64,000 bases of DNA from positions 310,001 to 374,000 of the forward strand of contig NZ_JAEHGC010000002.1 of the NCBI RefSeq assembly GCF_016107705.1. Direction: 5' to 3'. Source of the DNA: Neobacillus cucumis (GTDB lineage: Bacteria > Bacillota > Bacilli > Bacillales_B > DSM-18226). The notes beneath the pieces were generated by a model that saw nothing but the letters and a program-made list of their open reading frames with translations, did not search any database and was not told the DNA's origin. Positions 52,363 through 61,097 of the stretch are shown in pieces. The first letter of the stretch is position 1, and every line of letters begins with the position of its first letter. The translations under genes and the position numbers were made by a program.

Positions 52363-53130
52363 ATGATTTTAAAAAATAAAATTGTCCTGGTTACGGGGGC
52401 GAGCCGCGGAATTGGTGCCGCCGTTGCTAAGAAAGCAGCATCTGAAGGTGCGTTTGTAATTGTGAATTACTTGAAAAATAATCAGCTTGCTGAGCAAGTA
52501 GTCTTGGAAATTGAAGCAACGGGAGGACAGGCTGCCGCAATTCAAGCAGATGTCCGGGATGAAGTGGAGGTGGGCGAAATGATGAATCAAATCATTGATT
52601 CCTTTGGTGGAATTGATGTGGTCGTCAATAATGCCCTCAACCATTATACGTTTAATCCGAAAACACGAAAGACAGCATGGGAACTGGAGTGGGCGGATTA
52701 CGACCAGCAAATCGCTGGCAGTCTTCAGGGAGCCTTCCATATTTGTAAAGCGGCAATGCCTTTTATGAAACAGCAAATGTCGGGACGCATCATCAATATT
52801 ACTAGTAATTTAATAGATTTCCCGGTTGTCCCATACCATGATTATTCGACAGCTAAAATGGGTTTGCTCGGGTATACAAGGAACCTTGCAAAAGAACTGG
52901 GTGCCTTTGGGATTACTGTTAATGCGGTTTCCCCGGGGCTTACGTATCCAACCGACTCAAGTTCGGAGACAAAAGAGGATGTACGAGAAATGATTATCGG
53001 TTTAACACCAATGCACCGTCTTGCTATGCCGGATGATATTGCTGGAGCTATTCTATTTTTAGCATCTGACTGGGCATCATTTATTACCGGGCAGTGCATA
53101 AATGTAGATGGCGGATTAGTGATGAATTAA
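52363..53130 (+). CDS. Short-chain dehydrogenase/reductase (FabG-like)
   Basis: A protein of 255 residues with the classical SDR layout: TGASRGIG cofactor motif at 11-18, NNAL near 89, catalytic Ser in INITSN, and YSTAK (Tyr and Lys) near 165. Usual annotation is 3-oxoacyl-ACP reductase, but location between luxC-like and thiM suggests it reduces the aldehyde made by LuxC to an alcohol. AGAAGGAAGG before ATG 52363. Confidence 0.85.
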   Translation: MILKNKIVLVTGASRGIGAAVAKKAASEGAFVIVNYLKNNQLAEQVVLEIEATGGQAAAIQADVRDEVEVGEMMNQIIDSFGGIDVVVNNALNHYTFNPKTRKTAWELEWADYDQQIAGSLQGAFHICKAAMPFMKQQMSGRIINITSNLIDFPVVPYHDYSTAKMGLLGYTRNLAKELGAFGITVNAVSPGLTYPTDSSSETKEDVREMIIGLTPMHRLAMPDDIAGAILFLASDWASFITGQCINVDGGLVMN

Positions 53131-53150
53131 TTAAAGGAGGAAATTCCGTT

Positions 53151-53975
53151 ATGAATAAAGAGTTTATTAACGCAACATTACAAAAGGTGAGAGAAAAAAA
53201 TCCGTTGGTCCATAACATCACAAACGTCGTGGTGACGAATTTTACCGCAAATGGACTGTTGGCACTTGGTGCTTCACCAGTTATGGCTTATGCTCCCGAA
53301 GAAGTAGCGGATATGGCAAAAATAGCAGGAGCGCTTGTACTAAATATTGGGACGTTAAACTCAATAGAGATTGAATCGATGATCATTGCTGGTAAATCAG
53401 CAAACGAAAATGGGGTACCAGTTATTTTTGATCCAGTTGGTGCAGGGGCAACCGCTTTCCGGACGGAAACAGCCAAAAAACTTATGAATGAGATACGAAT
53501 TTCAGTAATTCGCGGGAATGCAGCAGAAATTGCCAATGTTGCTGGGCTTGATTGGGAGATTAAAGGCGTGGATGCAGGACAGTCAAACGGTAATGCAATG
53601 GAATTGGCGATTCAAACAGCACAAAAATTGAATACAGTTATTGTGATAACCGGTAAGGATGATGTCATTTCTGACGGTAAGAAAACCTTTATCGTTCATA
53701 ACGGTCATCCAATCCTAACAAAAGTGACCGGTACCGGTTGCTTATTAACCTCTGTAATTGGTGCTTTTGCAGCTGTTGAAAAGGATTTGGTCTTAGCCTC
53801 CGTTTCAGCATTAGTATTCTATGGATCTGCTGCTGAAATTGCCGCTGAAAAAACAGCATCTATCGGACCGGGCAGTTTTCAAATTGAATTTTTAAATCAA
53901 CTATATCAAGTTTCCGGGGCGGAAATTGAGAAATATGGTCATTTTACTCAGGCTGTAGAGAGTGAAAGGGAGTGA
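53151..53975 (+). CDS. thiM: Hydroxyethylthiazole kinase
   Basis: An enzyme of 274 residues that phosphorylates 5-(2-hydroxyethyl)-4-methylthiazole. ThiM blocks: [55 protein letters not shown] and [18 protein letters not shown] 53151 with AAAGGAGG; the frame extends to 53094 inside the preceding gene. Confidence 0.95.
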   Translation: MNKEFINATLQKVREKNPLVHNITNVVVTNFTANGLLALGASPVMAYAPEEVADMAKIAGALVLNIGTLNSIEIESMIIAGKSANENGVPVIFDPVGAGATAFRTETAKKLMNEIRISVIRGNAAEIANVAGLDWEIKGVDAGQSNGNAMELAIQTAQKLNTVIVITGKDDVISDGKKTFIVHNGHPILTKVTGTGCLLTSVIGAFAAVEKDLVLASVSALVFYGSAAEIAAEKTASIGPGSFQIEFLNQLYQVSGAEIEKYGHFTQAVESERE

Positions 53976-53980
53976 ATACG

Positions 53981-54805
53981 ATGGATGTCAGAAAAGCTTT
54001 AACGATTGCAGGCTCTGATTCAGGTGGCGGTGCCGGAATCCAGGCAGATTTAAAAACGTTTCAAGAGTTAGGTGTCTTCGGAATGTCTGCTCTAACGGCA
54101 GTTACGGCACAAAATACATTGGGTGTGCAAGCGGTTTATCCGATGACTAAAGAAGCAGTGGCGGCACAAATTGACTCCATAGGAGCTGACATGGGGACAA
54201 ATGCTGTAAAAACAGGGATGCTTTTTAGTTCAGAGATTATTCGTGCGGTTTCTGAAAAAATTAGTCAAAATCAGTGGGAAAAAGTTATTGTTGATCCGGT
54301 GATGATTGCAAAAGGCGGAGCATCTCTGCTTCAAATGGAAGCCATTGAAGCTTTGAAAAAATATCTTTTACCATTGGCATGGGTGGTAACCCCGAATATT
54401 CCTGAGGCAGAGGTGTTAACAGGAATGACGATTACTACTATTGATGATCGAAAAGAAGCAGCAGAACGAATCATGGATTTTGGGGCAAAACATGTAGTAG
54501 TAAAAGGCGGCCATGATGAGGAAATGGAAGATGCTGTTGACCTTCTCTATGATGGAACAGAATTTTACTATTTTGATAGTAAGCGAATTTTAACAAGAAA
54601 CACCCACGGTACAGGCTGCACCTTTTCAGCGGCGATTACGGCAGAAGTAGCGAAAGGTTCCAATGTTTATGAGGCTGTTGCAACTGCCAAAGAATTTATT
54701 CAAGCGGCAATCGAAGCAGATTTGCTCATTGGTGCCGGCCATGGGCCAACGAACCATTGGGCGTACAACCGAAAGCGGGGCATTTTAAATGGAACGAATG
54801 AATAA
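53981..54805 (+). CDS. thiD: Hydroxymethylpyrimidine (phosphate) kinase
   Basis: An enzyme of about 274 residues that phosphorylates HMP and HMP phosphate. Ribokinase-type features are [48 protein letters not shown] and [16 protein letters not shown] 53981 has AAAGGGAGTGA upstream; GTG 53972, overlapping the thiM stop, is an alternative. Confidence 0.95.
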   Translation: MDVRKALTIAGSDSGGGAGIQADLKTFQELGVFGMSALTAVTAQNTLGVQAVYPMTKEAVAAQIDSIGADMGTNAVKTGMLFSSEIIRAVSEKISQNQWEKVIVDPVMIAKGGASLLQMEAIEALKKYLLPLAWVVTPNIPEAEVLTGMTITTIDDRKEAAERIMDFGAKHVVVKGGHDEEMEDAVDLLYDGTEFYYFDSKRILTRNTHGTGCTFSAAITAEVAKGSNVYEAVATAKEFIQAAIEADLLIGAGHGPTNHWAYNRKRGILNGTNE

Positions 54806-55454
54806 GGAATCGATCCAGGCAGCTTTAAAAGTTTATTTTATTATGGGGAGTAACAATTGCAATAAAGATCCTGAAACGGTGTTGGAAGAAGCGATAGCTG
54901 GAGGAATTACCTTGTTTCAATTTCGAGAAAAAGGAAAAGGTGCTCTTGATGGAGCAGCAAAATATGGTCTAGCAAGAAGGCTCCAACAAATTTGCCAGAT
55001 GAACGGAATTCCATTCATTGTCAATGATGATGTTGAGTTGGCGCTAGAATTAGATGCGGATGGTATTCATATTGGGCAGGACGATGAACCGGTTGAAACC
55101 ATTCGTGAAAGGATTGGAAATAAGATTCTGGGGGTTTCTGCTCACACGCTTGAGGAAGCCGAGGTAGCTGTCAGGTGTGGAGCCGATTATCTCGGAATTG
55201 GTCCGATTTTTCCAACTAGTACCAAAGAGGATGCGAAAGCTGTACAGGGTACTTTGTTAATTGAAAAACTGAGGGCCAACGGTTTTACAATTCCGTTGGT
55301 TGGGATTGGCGGCATCAATGCTGGTAATGCTTATGGTGTAATGGAAGCAGGGGCTGACGGGGTGTCTGTTATTACAGCGATTAGCAAAGCCGGGGATATA
55401 ACTGAGGCTTCAAGACAATTATGGTTTGCGGTTGTTGGGGATAAAAATAGGTAA
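54789..55454 (+). CDS. thiE: Thiamine-phosphate synthase
   Basis: A TIM-barrel enzyme of 221 residues that joins HMP pyrophosphate and thiazole phosphate. Seen are [61 protein letters not shown] and [12 protein letters not shown]. It overlaps thiD by 17 bp and is the last gene of the TPP-controlled operon. Confidence 0.95.
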   Translation: MERMNKESIQAALKVYFIMGSNNCNKDPETVLEEAIAGGITLFQFREKGKGALDGAAKYGLARRLQQICQMNGIPFIVNDDVELALELDADGIHIGQDDEPVETIRERIGNKILGVSAHTLEEAEVAVRCGADYLGIGPIFPTSTKEDAKAVQGTLLIEKLRANGFTIPLVGIGGINAGNAYGVMEAGADGVSVITAISKAGDITEASRQLWFAVVGDKNR

Positions 55455-55460
55455 ATGATG

Positions 55461-55965
55461 TTCGCCTGGTCCCTGACGTGGCTGATAGAGCCCGCGGGAA
55501 GGAAAAAAGAGAGCGTCTGGGCACGACAGGTGCTGATAGAGCCCGCGGGAAGGAAAAAAGAGAGCGTCCGGGCACTGACAGGTGCTGATAATGCCCGCGG
55601 GAAGGAAAAAAGAGAGCGTCTGGGCACTGACAGGTGCTGATAATGCCCGTGGGAAGGAAAAAAGAGAGCGCCTGGGCACTGTCAGGTGCTGATAGTGCCC
55701 GTGGGAAGGAAAAAAGAGAGCGCCTGGGCACTGACAGGTGCTGATAGTGCCCGCGGGAAGGAAAAAAAAGAGTGTCCGGGCACTGACAGGTGCTGATAGT
55801 GCCCGCGGGAAGGAAAAAAGAGAGCGTCCGGGCACTGACAGGTGCTGATAATGCCCGCGGGAAGGAAAAAAAAGAGTGTCCGGGCACTGACAGGTGCTGA
55901 TAGTGCCCGCGGGAAGGAAAAAAGAGAGCGTCCGGGCGTTGATATAGGTTGATAGTGCCCGCAAA
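55461..55965 (+). repeat. 52-bp tandem repeat array with hairpins
   Basis: Nine units begin at 55488, 55539, 55591, 55643, 55695, 55747, 55799, 55851 and 55903 (period 52, first unit 51), flanked by degenerate partial units (55461-55487 and 55955-55965). Each unit has the palindrome CCCGCGGG, a purine tract (GGGAAGGAAAAAAGAGAG), and GGGCACT...AGTGCCC arms with inner CAG/CTG, giving a hairpin across the unit border. Units differ by a few substitutions. Long open frames on both strands are by-products. It fills the gene-free stretch 55455-56071. Confidence 0.9.
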
Positions 55966-56071
55966 GATAAAATAAGTGAAGCTGTAGGCACTTTTGAAAC
56001 GCACAACAGGTCTATAAAAATATAGGGCCATATCTTTACTTGTTTTTGATAAGACCATAAAATAATAAATG

Positions 56072-56099
56072 GCCCCCAGCTACTTGGCTGGGGGCTTTT
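56072..56099. terminator. Bidirectional terminator
   Basis: Perfect 9-bp GC-rich stem GCCCCCAGC / GCTGGGGGC, then TTTT. It precedes the convergent PBP gene end. Confidence 0.85.
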
Positions 56100-56105
56100 A
56101 CCATT

Positions 56106-58208
56106 CTATTGCACAGCTTTGTGAACCTTTTGGATCAAAGAATCCACCGCTCTGCCGACTTTATACAGAACTATATCCAGATTCTCCTTCCAAACAGGGG
56201 CATTTTCCTTAATTGTTTTGCCGATCTTTTGGGCATTCGCATTTAATTCCTTTTTAATTTCTTCTGCCTTTTGCTGCATTTCCTGCCTTGACTGAGTCTT
56301 TCCAGCAAGCTGATCATTCACCGAAATCACATCAAAATTCTCACGTGGAACATAGGGTAGCGATGCTCGCATGATCTCCTTGAAAATCGGAACAACTTGG
56401 ACTGAACTTGCGCCCGTCAAATAATGCTGCCTGTCCGTTTGGTCAAATCCAATCCAGATTGCTCCTACAAGATTTGGGGTATACCCGACCATCCACTGAG
56501 CCTTTGTTCCCGAAACACCACTAAAAGGAAGTTGCGTAGAACCTGTCTTTCCGGCTATTTGAACACCCGGAATATGAGCAAGCTTTCCGGTTCCTGATTC
56601 CACAACATTTAACAGCATAGAAGTCATCTGATTTGTAACCTTCTTAGACGTTACTTTTGTTGCTTCTGACTTATGTTCCACAATCACATTTCCCGTTGGA
56701 CCGACAATTTTCGTAATCAGATGGCTGTCATACCGCTTTCCGCCATTTGGAAACGTTGAAAATGCATCGGCCATTTGCAGAGGGGAAACCCCTTTACTCA
56801 TTCCGCCAAGCGCGATCGCTAAGTTTTTATCGGCTTTCTGGACAGGGATTCCGAAACGGTTCAAGGAATTAAGACCTTTATTAAGACCGATTTTATCCAA
56901 TAGCCAAACCGCCGGAATATTCAGGGATTCCTCAAGAGCTTTATACATCGGAACCTTCCCGCTATACGTTCTTGAAAAATTCTCCGGCTTATACTTGCCA
57001 AATGAAATCGGCTTGTCTACCAGCTCGGAGGAATAATCATATCCCTCTTCAAGTGCAGGCGTATAAACCGCGAGCGGCTTTATCGATGAACCAGGCTGAG
57101 CATTTAATTGCGTTGCACGGTTAAAACCGCGAAATACATGCTCACCTCGGCCGCCCACTAGAGCCCGTACCCCTCCTGAGGCAGGATCCATTAATACGGA
57201 CCCGCTTTGTGATAGCTTTCCACCCATGCTTCTTGGGAACAAATAATCCTTACTATATACATTTTCCATACCTGCTTGCAAATTCTGATCCATTTCGGTA
57301 TAAATGCGATAACCGCGTGTTAAAATTTCATCTTGCGTCAAGCCATAACGATAAATTGCTTCATTTAATACGGCATCAACATAGTAAGGGTATTTCCGGT
57401 CAACAAAGCTTCCACCGCCATTATCAAGGACAATTTTTTCATTAATCGCTTGTTTATACTGTGAAGCAGTAATGAATTTAAGTTCTTTCATTTTTGCTAA
57501 AACCACATTGCGGCGTTTTACGGCCTCATCATAATTTTTATAAGGGTCAAGGTAGTCTGGTGCATGAAGCAGGCCGGCCAAGAGAGCCGCCTCACTAATG
57601 GATACATCCTTGATATCCTTATTAAAATACTTCTTTGCCGCATTTCCGATCCCCCATGCACCGCTGCCAAAGTAGACCTGATTCAAATACATCTGCAAAA
57701 TTTCATTTTTGGTATAAACCTTTTCGATTTTAACGGCTAAAAATAATTCCTCAGCCTTCCGCTTGTAGGTCCGTTCTGGCGAGAGCAAAGCGTTTTTAGC
57801 AAGCTGCTGGGTCAAGGTACTTCCACCTGCCGTTACTCTTCCGGATAATAAATTTCCAAAAAACGCTCGGGCAATCCCTCTGACATCGAAGCCGCCATGC
57901 TGATAAAAGCGCTCGTCCTCAATCGCAACAACAGCATTCGGAACATATTTTGGAATTTCTTCAATGTTCACGCCTTTTGTCCGATTCGTTAATACATTCG
58001 TTGCCACTTTGCCATCTTTATCATAAATAACAGTTGGCTGGTTTAACCCTTGTTTTAACGATTCCACATTTGCTCTAATCGCAATCCAACCAAAATAAAG
58101 AATCGTAAATAAAACAACGACCAATAAAATTAATAAGAAAATTTGAGTAAGATGTCTCTTTTTCCAAAAAGATACGATTTTTTCCCAATAGGGTTGCAAT
58201 TTTTCCAT
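56106..58208 (-). CDS. Class A penicillin-binding protein
   Basis: A bifunctional peptidoglycan synthase of 700 residues. A cytoplasmic tail and one membrane anchor (about 22-45) come first. The glycosyltransferase family 51 domain (about 75-240) has the catalytic Glu in AIEDERFYQHGG near 97 and GGSTLTQQLAKN. The transpeptidase domain (about 330-610) has PGSSIKPL (catalytic Ser near 375), SLN and KTGS near 550. A charged C-terminal helix follows. The domain plan suits Bacillus PbpF or PbpG; I cannot choose between them. ATG 58208. Confidence 0.92.
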   Translation of the reverse strand: MEKLQPYWEKIVSFWKKRHLTQIFLLILLVVVLFTILYFGWIAIRANVESLKQGLNQPTVIYDKDGKVATNVLTNRTKGVNIEEIPKYVPNAVVAIEDERFYQHGGFDVRGIARAFFGNLLSGRVTAGGSTLTQQLAKNALLSPERTYKRKAEELFLAVKIEKVYTKNEILQMYLNQVYFGSGAWGIGNAAKKYFNKDIKDVSISEAALLAGLLHAPDYLDPYKNYDEAVKRRNVVLAKMKELKFITASQYKQAINEKIVLDNGGGSFVDRKYPYYVDAVLNEAIYRYGLTQDEILTRGYRIYTEMDQNLQAGMENVYSKDYLFPRSMGGKLSQSGSVLMDPASGGVRALVGGRGEHVFRGFNRATQLNAQPGSSIKPLAVYTPALEEGYDYSSELVDKPISFGKYKPENFSRTYSGKVPMYKALEESLNIPAVWLLDKIGLNKGLNSLNRFGIPVQKADKNLAIALGGMSKGVSPLQMADAFSTFPNGGKRYDSHLITKIVGPTGNVIVEHKSEATKVTSKKVTNQMTSMLLNVVESGTGKLAHIPGVQIAGKTGSTQLPFSGVSGTKAQWMVGYTPNLVGAIWIGFDQTDRQHYLTGASSVQVVPIFKEIMRASLPYVPRENFDVISVNDQLAGKTQSRQEMQQKAEEIKKELNANAQKIGKTIKENAPVWKENLDIVLYKVGRAVDSLIQKVHKAVQ

Positions 58209-58401
58209 TTTATCTCCTAACTTTCAAAGGAATTTTGCTTTTTTCATTATAAGATTTCTTGTCGAAAAAGACCAATAATACGGTAATTTTTCTAGAAATA
58301 TACCCATTTTTTTAGAAACAGTTTTTTTATTGGACAACCATTTATGTCACAAGCATATGTTATAGAAAAGAAAGATTACAACATATGAAGGGAGTAGAAG
58401 C

Positions 58402-58668
58402 ATGATTAACTGGAAAGTCCGCTTAAAAAATAAACATTGGGTGATTGCCTTTGTTTCACAGGTGATGATCGTTCTTCAAATGATTTTATCTGGATTAAAT
58501 ATGTTAGGTTTAATTCATTTTGAATTGACACAAGCGATTCAGAGTTCAGTATTAACCTTTATTAATGCTATATTTGTCATTCTTTCTATGCTAGGTCTCG
58601 TTCAAGATCCAACCACAAAGGGATATGGGGATAGTGACCGCGCCTTAAATTATAAAGACCCAAGTTAA
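58402..58668 (+). CDS. Orphan phage-type holin
   Basis: A protein of 88 residues with two membrane helices (about 12-35 and 43-65) and the DPTTKGYGDSDRALNY tail of the phi-LC3/XhlB holin family. Phage holins make membrane lesions for endolysin release. No endolysin or other phage gene is beside it, so it may be a prophage relic or a recruited host protein. ATG 58402 with GAAGGGAG. Confidence 0.85.
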   Translation: MINWKVRLKNKHWVIAFVSQVMIVLQMILSGLNMLGLIHFELTQAIQSSVLTFINAIFVILSMLGLVQDPTTKGYGDSDRALNYKDPS

Positions 58669-58687
58669 GAGAATAATATAATGAAAG

Positions 58688-58740
58688 AAAACGTCCAAAC
58701 TTCTAAATGATTATTCGTTTGGACGTTTTTATTTGTGTCT
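58688..58740 (+). terminator. Terminator after the holin gene
   Basis: Stem AAAACGTCCAAAC / GTTTGGACGTTTT with a 14-base loop and T-rich tail. Confidence 0.85.
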
Positions 58741-58766
58741 AATTTGTAACAATTGAAAAAACTCCG

Positions 58767-58823
58767 TTGACACTGATAATCATTCTCTATTATAATGATA
58801 AATGTAAATGATAATCATTATCA
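58767..58823 (+). promoter_or_regulatory. Consensus promoter with two Fur boxes
   Basis: Perfect -35 TTGACA (58767-58772) and -10 TATAAT (58791-58796), 18 bases apart. A Fur-like half-palindrome TGATAATCATT lies in the spacer (58774-58784). A full Fur palindrome TGATAATCATTATCA lies just downstream (58809-58823). Iron repression of the lipoprotein gene is strongly suggested. Confidence 0.88.
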
Positions 58824-58861
58824 AATATAAAAATAAGCTACATACGGGGGAGAAAAGAAGA

Positions 58862-60043
58862 ATGGCAATGAAATTTAAAGTGTTGGCAGCAATGGCCGCA
58901 TTATCTCTAGTACTAGGAGCGTGTGGCAAAGCAGAAGAAAGCGCAAATAAGACAAAGGTAGAAAATAATCAAAAATCAGAAGTAGAGAAAAACGAATCTG
59001 CTGAGAAAGAAAAAGTAGAATATGCAGATGTTTTTACAGAAGCAGTGACAGAGCTTGAGAAAGCCAAGGAAGGCAAAGAGGTTGATTTTGATAAAGTAAC
59101 AAAATTATATAACAATAATTTGAAAGAGTTAGTTCAAAATAGAGATGCAGAATTTGAAGATACTGTTGATGAAAAAATCACGGCTGCATTAACAGCTGGC
59201 AAAGACGGATCATTAGACCCGGTTGTGGTAAAACAGGTTTTTGATAAGCTTATGCAAAAGGTATTTTATACATCAATTAAGCATGATTTTACTGAAGTAG
59301 CTGATAAATGGGGCAAAACTGAAGAAGTAAACCACGAAATTGAAGAGGCAAAAGAATATTATGCAATTCTAAAAACTACAGTTGAAAAACGCGATGCTGC
59401 CTATGGTACCAATCTCGTAAGTGCAATTGATGGCGGTTTTAACGAAATGGAAACAGCCGTTAAAAACAATGATCAATTAGGCTTTAATCTTGGTAAGCAA
59501 GTAGTAGACAAAACCTTAATGAAGACCTTCTATTTAGCAACTGGTGCACTACCAAACGGCTATGCTACAAAAGCGGCAAATGAAGCGAAAAAAGATGAAA
59601 AAGCAGCAAAAGTAGAACAAGCTGAAGGTTGGGCATTCTTCCAATCTGTTTATACGTACTTAAACAAACATGCTGCAGATGAAACTGCACTTATCGAAAA
59701 ACAATTCAATCTAGAATCAGATGTGAAGGCTCTTGACCCTGCTGCAGTAAATAAAGCATTTGTTCGTGGATTTGCGAAAATTGCTATCAGTGAGTACGGT
59801 GAAAGCAAGGAATTACTTGGTAAAGATGATAAAGCGGTAGTAACCGGTTTAGAGGGTGCATTATTTATCGACATCATCGGTGAAGATATCAAATCCTTGC
59901 TCGGTGAGGATGCCTACAAGAGCCTGAACGAGAAAGCACAAAAATATGTTGAAACCGCAAAAGCAAAAGATAAAGCTGCCGGTGCGGCGCAATTGAAGGA
60001 CCTGATCTCCACTCTGAATACAATCGTAGAAAAGGCGAAATAA
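58862..60043 (+). CDS. Fur-regulated lipoprotein with internal repeats
   Basis: A lipoprotein of 393 residues: lipobox LGAC with C21, a Glu/Lys-rich linker to about 55, then an all-helical part of roughly 330 residues. Three related segments can be seen, each with a Tyr/Lys-rich helix, DxxxxxxI..GF or similar, and an Lx(K/R)xxxKTFY-type helix (MQKVFYTSIKHDF, MKTFYLATG, FAKIAISEYG). I recognise no named family; it is not an obvious EfeO (no HxxE seen). The Fur boxes point to iron or heme uptake. ATG 58862 with GGGGGAG; the frame extends to 58808 through the Fur box. Confidence 0.75.
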   Translation: MAMKFKVLAAMAALSLVLGACGKAEESANKTKVENNQKSEVEKNESAEKEKVEYADVFTEAVTELEKAKEGKEVDFDKVTKLYNNNLKELVQNRDAEFEDTVDEKITAALTAGKDGSLDPVVVKQVFDKLMQKVFYTSIKHDFTEVADKWGKTEEVNHEIEEAKEYYAILKTTVEKRDAAYGTNLVSAIDGGFNEMETAVKNNDQLGFNLGKQVVDKTLMKTFYLATGALPNGYATKAANEAKKDEKAAKVEQAEGWAFFQSVYTYLNKHAADETALIEKQFNLESDVKALDPAAVNKAFVRGFAKIAISEYGESKELLGKDDKAVVTGLEGALFIDIIGEDIKSLLGEDAYKSLNEKAQKYVETAKAKDKAAGAAQLKDLISTLNTIVEKAK

Positions 60044-60051
60044 TTTAGTGG

Positions 60052-60082
60052 AAAAACCTTGTGACAATTGCAAGGTTTTTCC
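60052..60082 (+). terminator. Terminator after the Fur-regulated lipoprotein gene
   Basis: Stem AAAAACCTTG / CAAGGTTTTT with a 9-base loop. The GTG at 60061 lies within it, so the next gene starts later. Confidence 0.85.
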
Positions 60083-60105
60083 TATTTTCAGGGAATAGTA
60101 TACAT

Positions 60106-61095
60106 ATGGAGCGGATGGAAGTGTACGAGGGTAAATCGAGCAAAGTGGCAAAGAAGTCAAGAAGGAATAAAGCTTTGGTACGAACAGGCGGATTTTTATT
60201 AATTATTGTCTTTGTTTTTCTCTCTGTCCGTTATTTTCATGCAGAGCAATTTTGGAAGGAAACGAGGAAGTTTTTTGTCGAAAACCCACTAATTCTTTTG
60301 ATTGTTACTATATGTTATTTTTTATCATTTTGTCTGCGTGCCGAAGCATGGAGAATTTATTTAGGGAAAAAAGTTAGATATTTTAGCTGTCTCCAAGGGC
60401 TTCTATTTAGTCTATTCATTAACCATATTACTCCGATTAAGGCAGGGGATGCGGTTAGGATTGGCGTCCTGTCCTGGAGGGAAAAGCATATTTCAGCTGC
60501 GATATCTGCTCATTCGGTAGTGGTGTTAAGAGTATTGGATATGTTGATTTTACTGCTATTTTCGTTCATGGGCCTCTTGGCTTTTTCACGCGGTATTCTG
60601 TTTAAATCATCCATGATTGTACTTATAGCTGCTTTTGTTTTTATCATCCTTGGTATATGGTTATTGAGGAGATACCTCCCAAAATTTTTCAAAAAGCATC
60701 TACATCTATTAAAAAATGGTTTTCAGGCTAAAAATTTTCTGCCTATCTTCACACTTACAGTTTTGAGCTGGGTCCTTGAAGGTGCAGTTGTTTTTGGGGT
60801 GACGTCATCAATCGGCCAGCACCTTGGCCCATTTAAAGCCATCTGGGTAAACTCCATAACAGTTGGGGGACAGGTTTTTCAAATTACTCCTGGAGGAATT
60901 TCTACATACGAATCAGTAATGACAGCAGCATTAACCAGTTTTCATTATCCGGTAAGAGAAGGCTATATGGTTGCATTAATTAGTCACAGCTATAAATTTA
61001 TCTTTTCTTATTTTGCAGGATTCTTGCTGCTTTTGAAATCCCCTGCTGTAAAAATGCAACAAATTAAAGCGTTATTACGTTTGAGGAGAGATTAA
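60106..61095 (+). CDS. MprF-like flippase-domain membrane protein
   Basis: A protein of about 329 residues with seven to eight helices of the lysylphosphatidylglycerol-synthase transmembrane family: RAEAWRIYLGKKVRYFSCLQGLL, INHITPIKAGDAVRIGVL and QITPGGISTYESVM. It lacks the aminoacyl-transferase domain of MprF, so it is the stand-alone (UPF0104) form, thought to flip or handle a lipid. ATG 60106 (AGGGA 11 bases upstream) or ATG 60115 (GGAG 4 bases upstream). First of a three-gene operon. Confidence 0.8.
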   Translation: MERMEVYEGKSSKVAKKSRRNKALVRTGGFLLIIVFVFLSVRYFHAEQFWKETRKFFVENPLILLIVTICYFLSFCLRAEAWRIYLGKKVRYFSCLQGLLFSLFINHITPIKAGDAVRIGVLSWREKHISAAISAHSVVVLRVLDMLILLLFSFMGLLAFSRGILFKSSMIVLIAAFVFIILGIWLLRRYLPKFFKKHLHLLKNGFQAKNFLPIFTLTVLSWVLEGAVVFGVTSSIGQHLGPFKAIWVNSITVGGQVFQITPGGISTYESVMTAALTSFHYPVREGYMVALISHSYKFIFSYFAGFLLLLKSPAVKMQQIKALLRLRRD

Positions 61096-61097
61096 GG

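Noticed and set aside
55461..55965. CRISPR array
   Set aside because: The repeats are directly adjacent with no unique spacers, the unit is 52 bp, and no cas genes are in the window.
55331..56058. Open frames of 98-225 residues across the 52-bp array on the minus strand, reading SFPRALSAPVSA-like repeats
   Set aside because: 52 is not a multiple of 3, so the same peptide appears in every frame in turn. There is no ribosome binding site and the frames run into thiE. They reflect the repeat, not a gene.
58402..58668. Prophage remnant region
   Set aside because: Only one holin gene is phage-like; the neighbours are ordinary chromosomal genes and no att-like repeats were seen.
58808..58861. Earlier start for the Fur-regulated lipoprotein
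   Set aside because: The segment overlaps the Fur box and transcription start region, and ATG 58862 begins a proper lipoprotein signal.
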